From NCBI RefSeq assembly GCF_042477335.2, contig NC_091255.1, positions 34,636,501-34,700,500 of the forward strand: a DNA stretch of 64,000 bases. Reading direction: 5' to 3'. This document shows positions 63,255-64,000 of this stretch, one piece after another. The notes beneath the pieces are model-generated. The model was not told where the DNA came from. It did no database searches and saw nothing but the letters and a program-made list of their open reading frames with translations. How positions within the stretch are numbered: the stretch's first letter is position 1; each line of letters begins with the position of its first letter. Made by a program: the position numbers and the translations under genes. The stretch comes from Ovis canadensis (Eukaryota > Chordata > Mammalia > Artiodactyla > Bovidae).

Positions 63255-64000
63255 AAACAATAGAGGTTATGACACCAAAAGATGGTTCTTTGAAAAGATC
63301 AGCAAAATTGAGAAACCTATACCTAAACTGACCAAAAAATACTCAAGTTACTACAATTAGAAATGAAAGAAGGGCTGTTCTGCTGACCATACAGAAATAT
63401 GAGATTATAAGGATATACCAAGAACAAAAGATGATAACGGAATACCAAGAACAACTGTATGCCAATTAGACAAGCTAAATGAGATGGACAGATTTCTGGA
63501 AAGATGCAAATCAACAAAACTGACTAAAAAAGAAATAGAAAATTCGAATAGACCTATTACATAACAATATATAACATGAGATTGAATCAGTAATCAAAAC
63601 TGATTTTGATTATTGTGCTTTGCTCAGTCACGTTTGATTCTTTGCAACCCCCTGGGCTATAGCCCGCCAGGCTCCTCTATCCATGGAATTTTCCCAGCAT
63701 GAATACTGGAGTGGGTTACCATTTCCTACTCCATGGGATCTTCCTGACCCAGGGATCAAACCCACATCTCTTATGTCTCCTGCATTAGCAGGAGGATTCT
63801 GTACTACTGCACCACCTAGGAAGCCCTTTGAAGAATTAATACCAATTCTTCCTAACTCTTACAAAAAAATACAGGAGAAAACACTTCCCTGATCACTTTA
63901 TGAGGATAATGTGCTAAAAGCCAGACAACAACATCCAAGAAAAGACTAGAGACTCATATCTCTTATGAGTGTAGATGTAACAACTATCTTGAAAAACAGG
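63255..64000 (+). mobile_element. L1 LINE ORF2 fragment, degraded
   Basis: AGATGGTTCTTTGAAAAGAT, CAGCAAAATTGAGAAACCTA, AACTGTATGCCAATTAGACA, GAGATTGAATCAGTAATCAA, then after the SINE GAAGAATTAATACCAATTCT match the reverse transcriptase region of mammalian L1 ORF2, with many deletions and stops. It continues past the window end. NUP88 intron 8. Confidence 0.8.
63614..63827 (-). mobile_element. Bov-tA SINE inside the L1 fragment, antisense
   Basis: TTTGCTCAGTCACGTTTGAT, CCTCTATCCATGGAATTTTC, CTTCCTGACCCAGGGATCAA, ending CACCACCTAGGAAGCCC. Confidence 0.87.

Overview
The window is nuclear DNA from a ruminant, most likely cattle or a close bovid. The evidence is its interspersed repeats: BovB LINEs, Bov-tA and Bov-A2 SINEs, cetartiodactyl tRNA-Glu-derived (CHR-type) SINEs, and a ruminant class II ERV LTR. 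These lie over older mammalian MIR, L2, L1M, MER20, MER5 and MER3 copies. All five protein-coding genes are standard vertebrate genes, in the order and relative orientation known for the human 17p13 block (bovine chromosome 19 is the expected equivalent). I found no CRISPR array, operon or other prokaryotic feature, and no convincing non-coding RNA gene.

Layout. 1-3.2 kb: last two coding exons and 3' UTR of DERL2 (+). 3.2-11.5 kb: intergenic, dominated by a 3.1 kb BovB with an inverted 5' end and a 15-bp target-site duplication, followed by an interrupted MaLR-type LTR. 11.6-30.56 kb: complete DHX33 (+), 12 coding exons encoding 705 residues, with a 1.7 kb solo LTR in intron 10. 30.6-35.9 kb: intergenic, with a second, 5'-truncated BovB. 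35.9-41.7 kb: complete C1QBP (+), 6 exons encoding 278 residues. 41.6-48.3 kb: complete RPAIN (-), 7 exons encoding 219 residues, tail-to-tail with C1QBP. 48.6-64 kb: first eight coding exons of NUP88 (+), head-to-head with RPAIN across a CpG-rich shared promoter; the gene runs off the right edge.

The genes do not form a pathway. DERL2 acts in ER-associated degradation, DHX33 is a DEAH-box RNA helicase, C1QBP is the mitochondrial matrix protein p32, RPAIN is an import adaptor for replication protein A, and NUP88 is a nucleoporin. What they share is promoter style: CpG-rich and TATA-less, with ZNF143/STAF-like motifs at DHX33 and RPAIN, ETS-like sites at C1QBP and RPAIN/NUP88, and a cluster of CCAAT boxes before NUP88.

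The most notable observations are: two short introns (C1QBP intron 4 and DHX33 intron 3) that are multiples of three and free of in-frame stops, the first with a strong G-quadruplex motif just after its donor; the BovB whose structure matches twin priming; a sense-oriented solo LTR with TATA and poly(A) signals inside DHX33; the C1QBP/RPAIN tail-to-tail arrangement; and the tandem splice acceptors of RPAIN exon 6. I did not find a new gene system. All exon boundaries were read by eye from splice signals, phase and remembered family sequence; no alignment was run.
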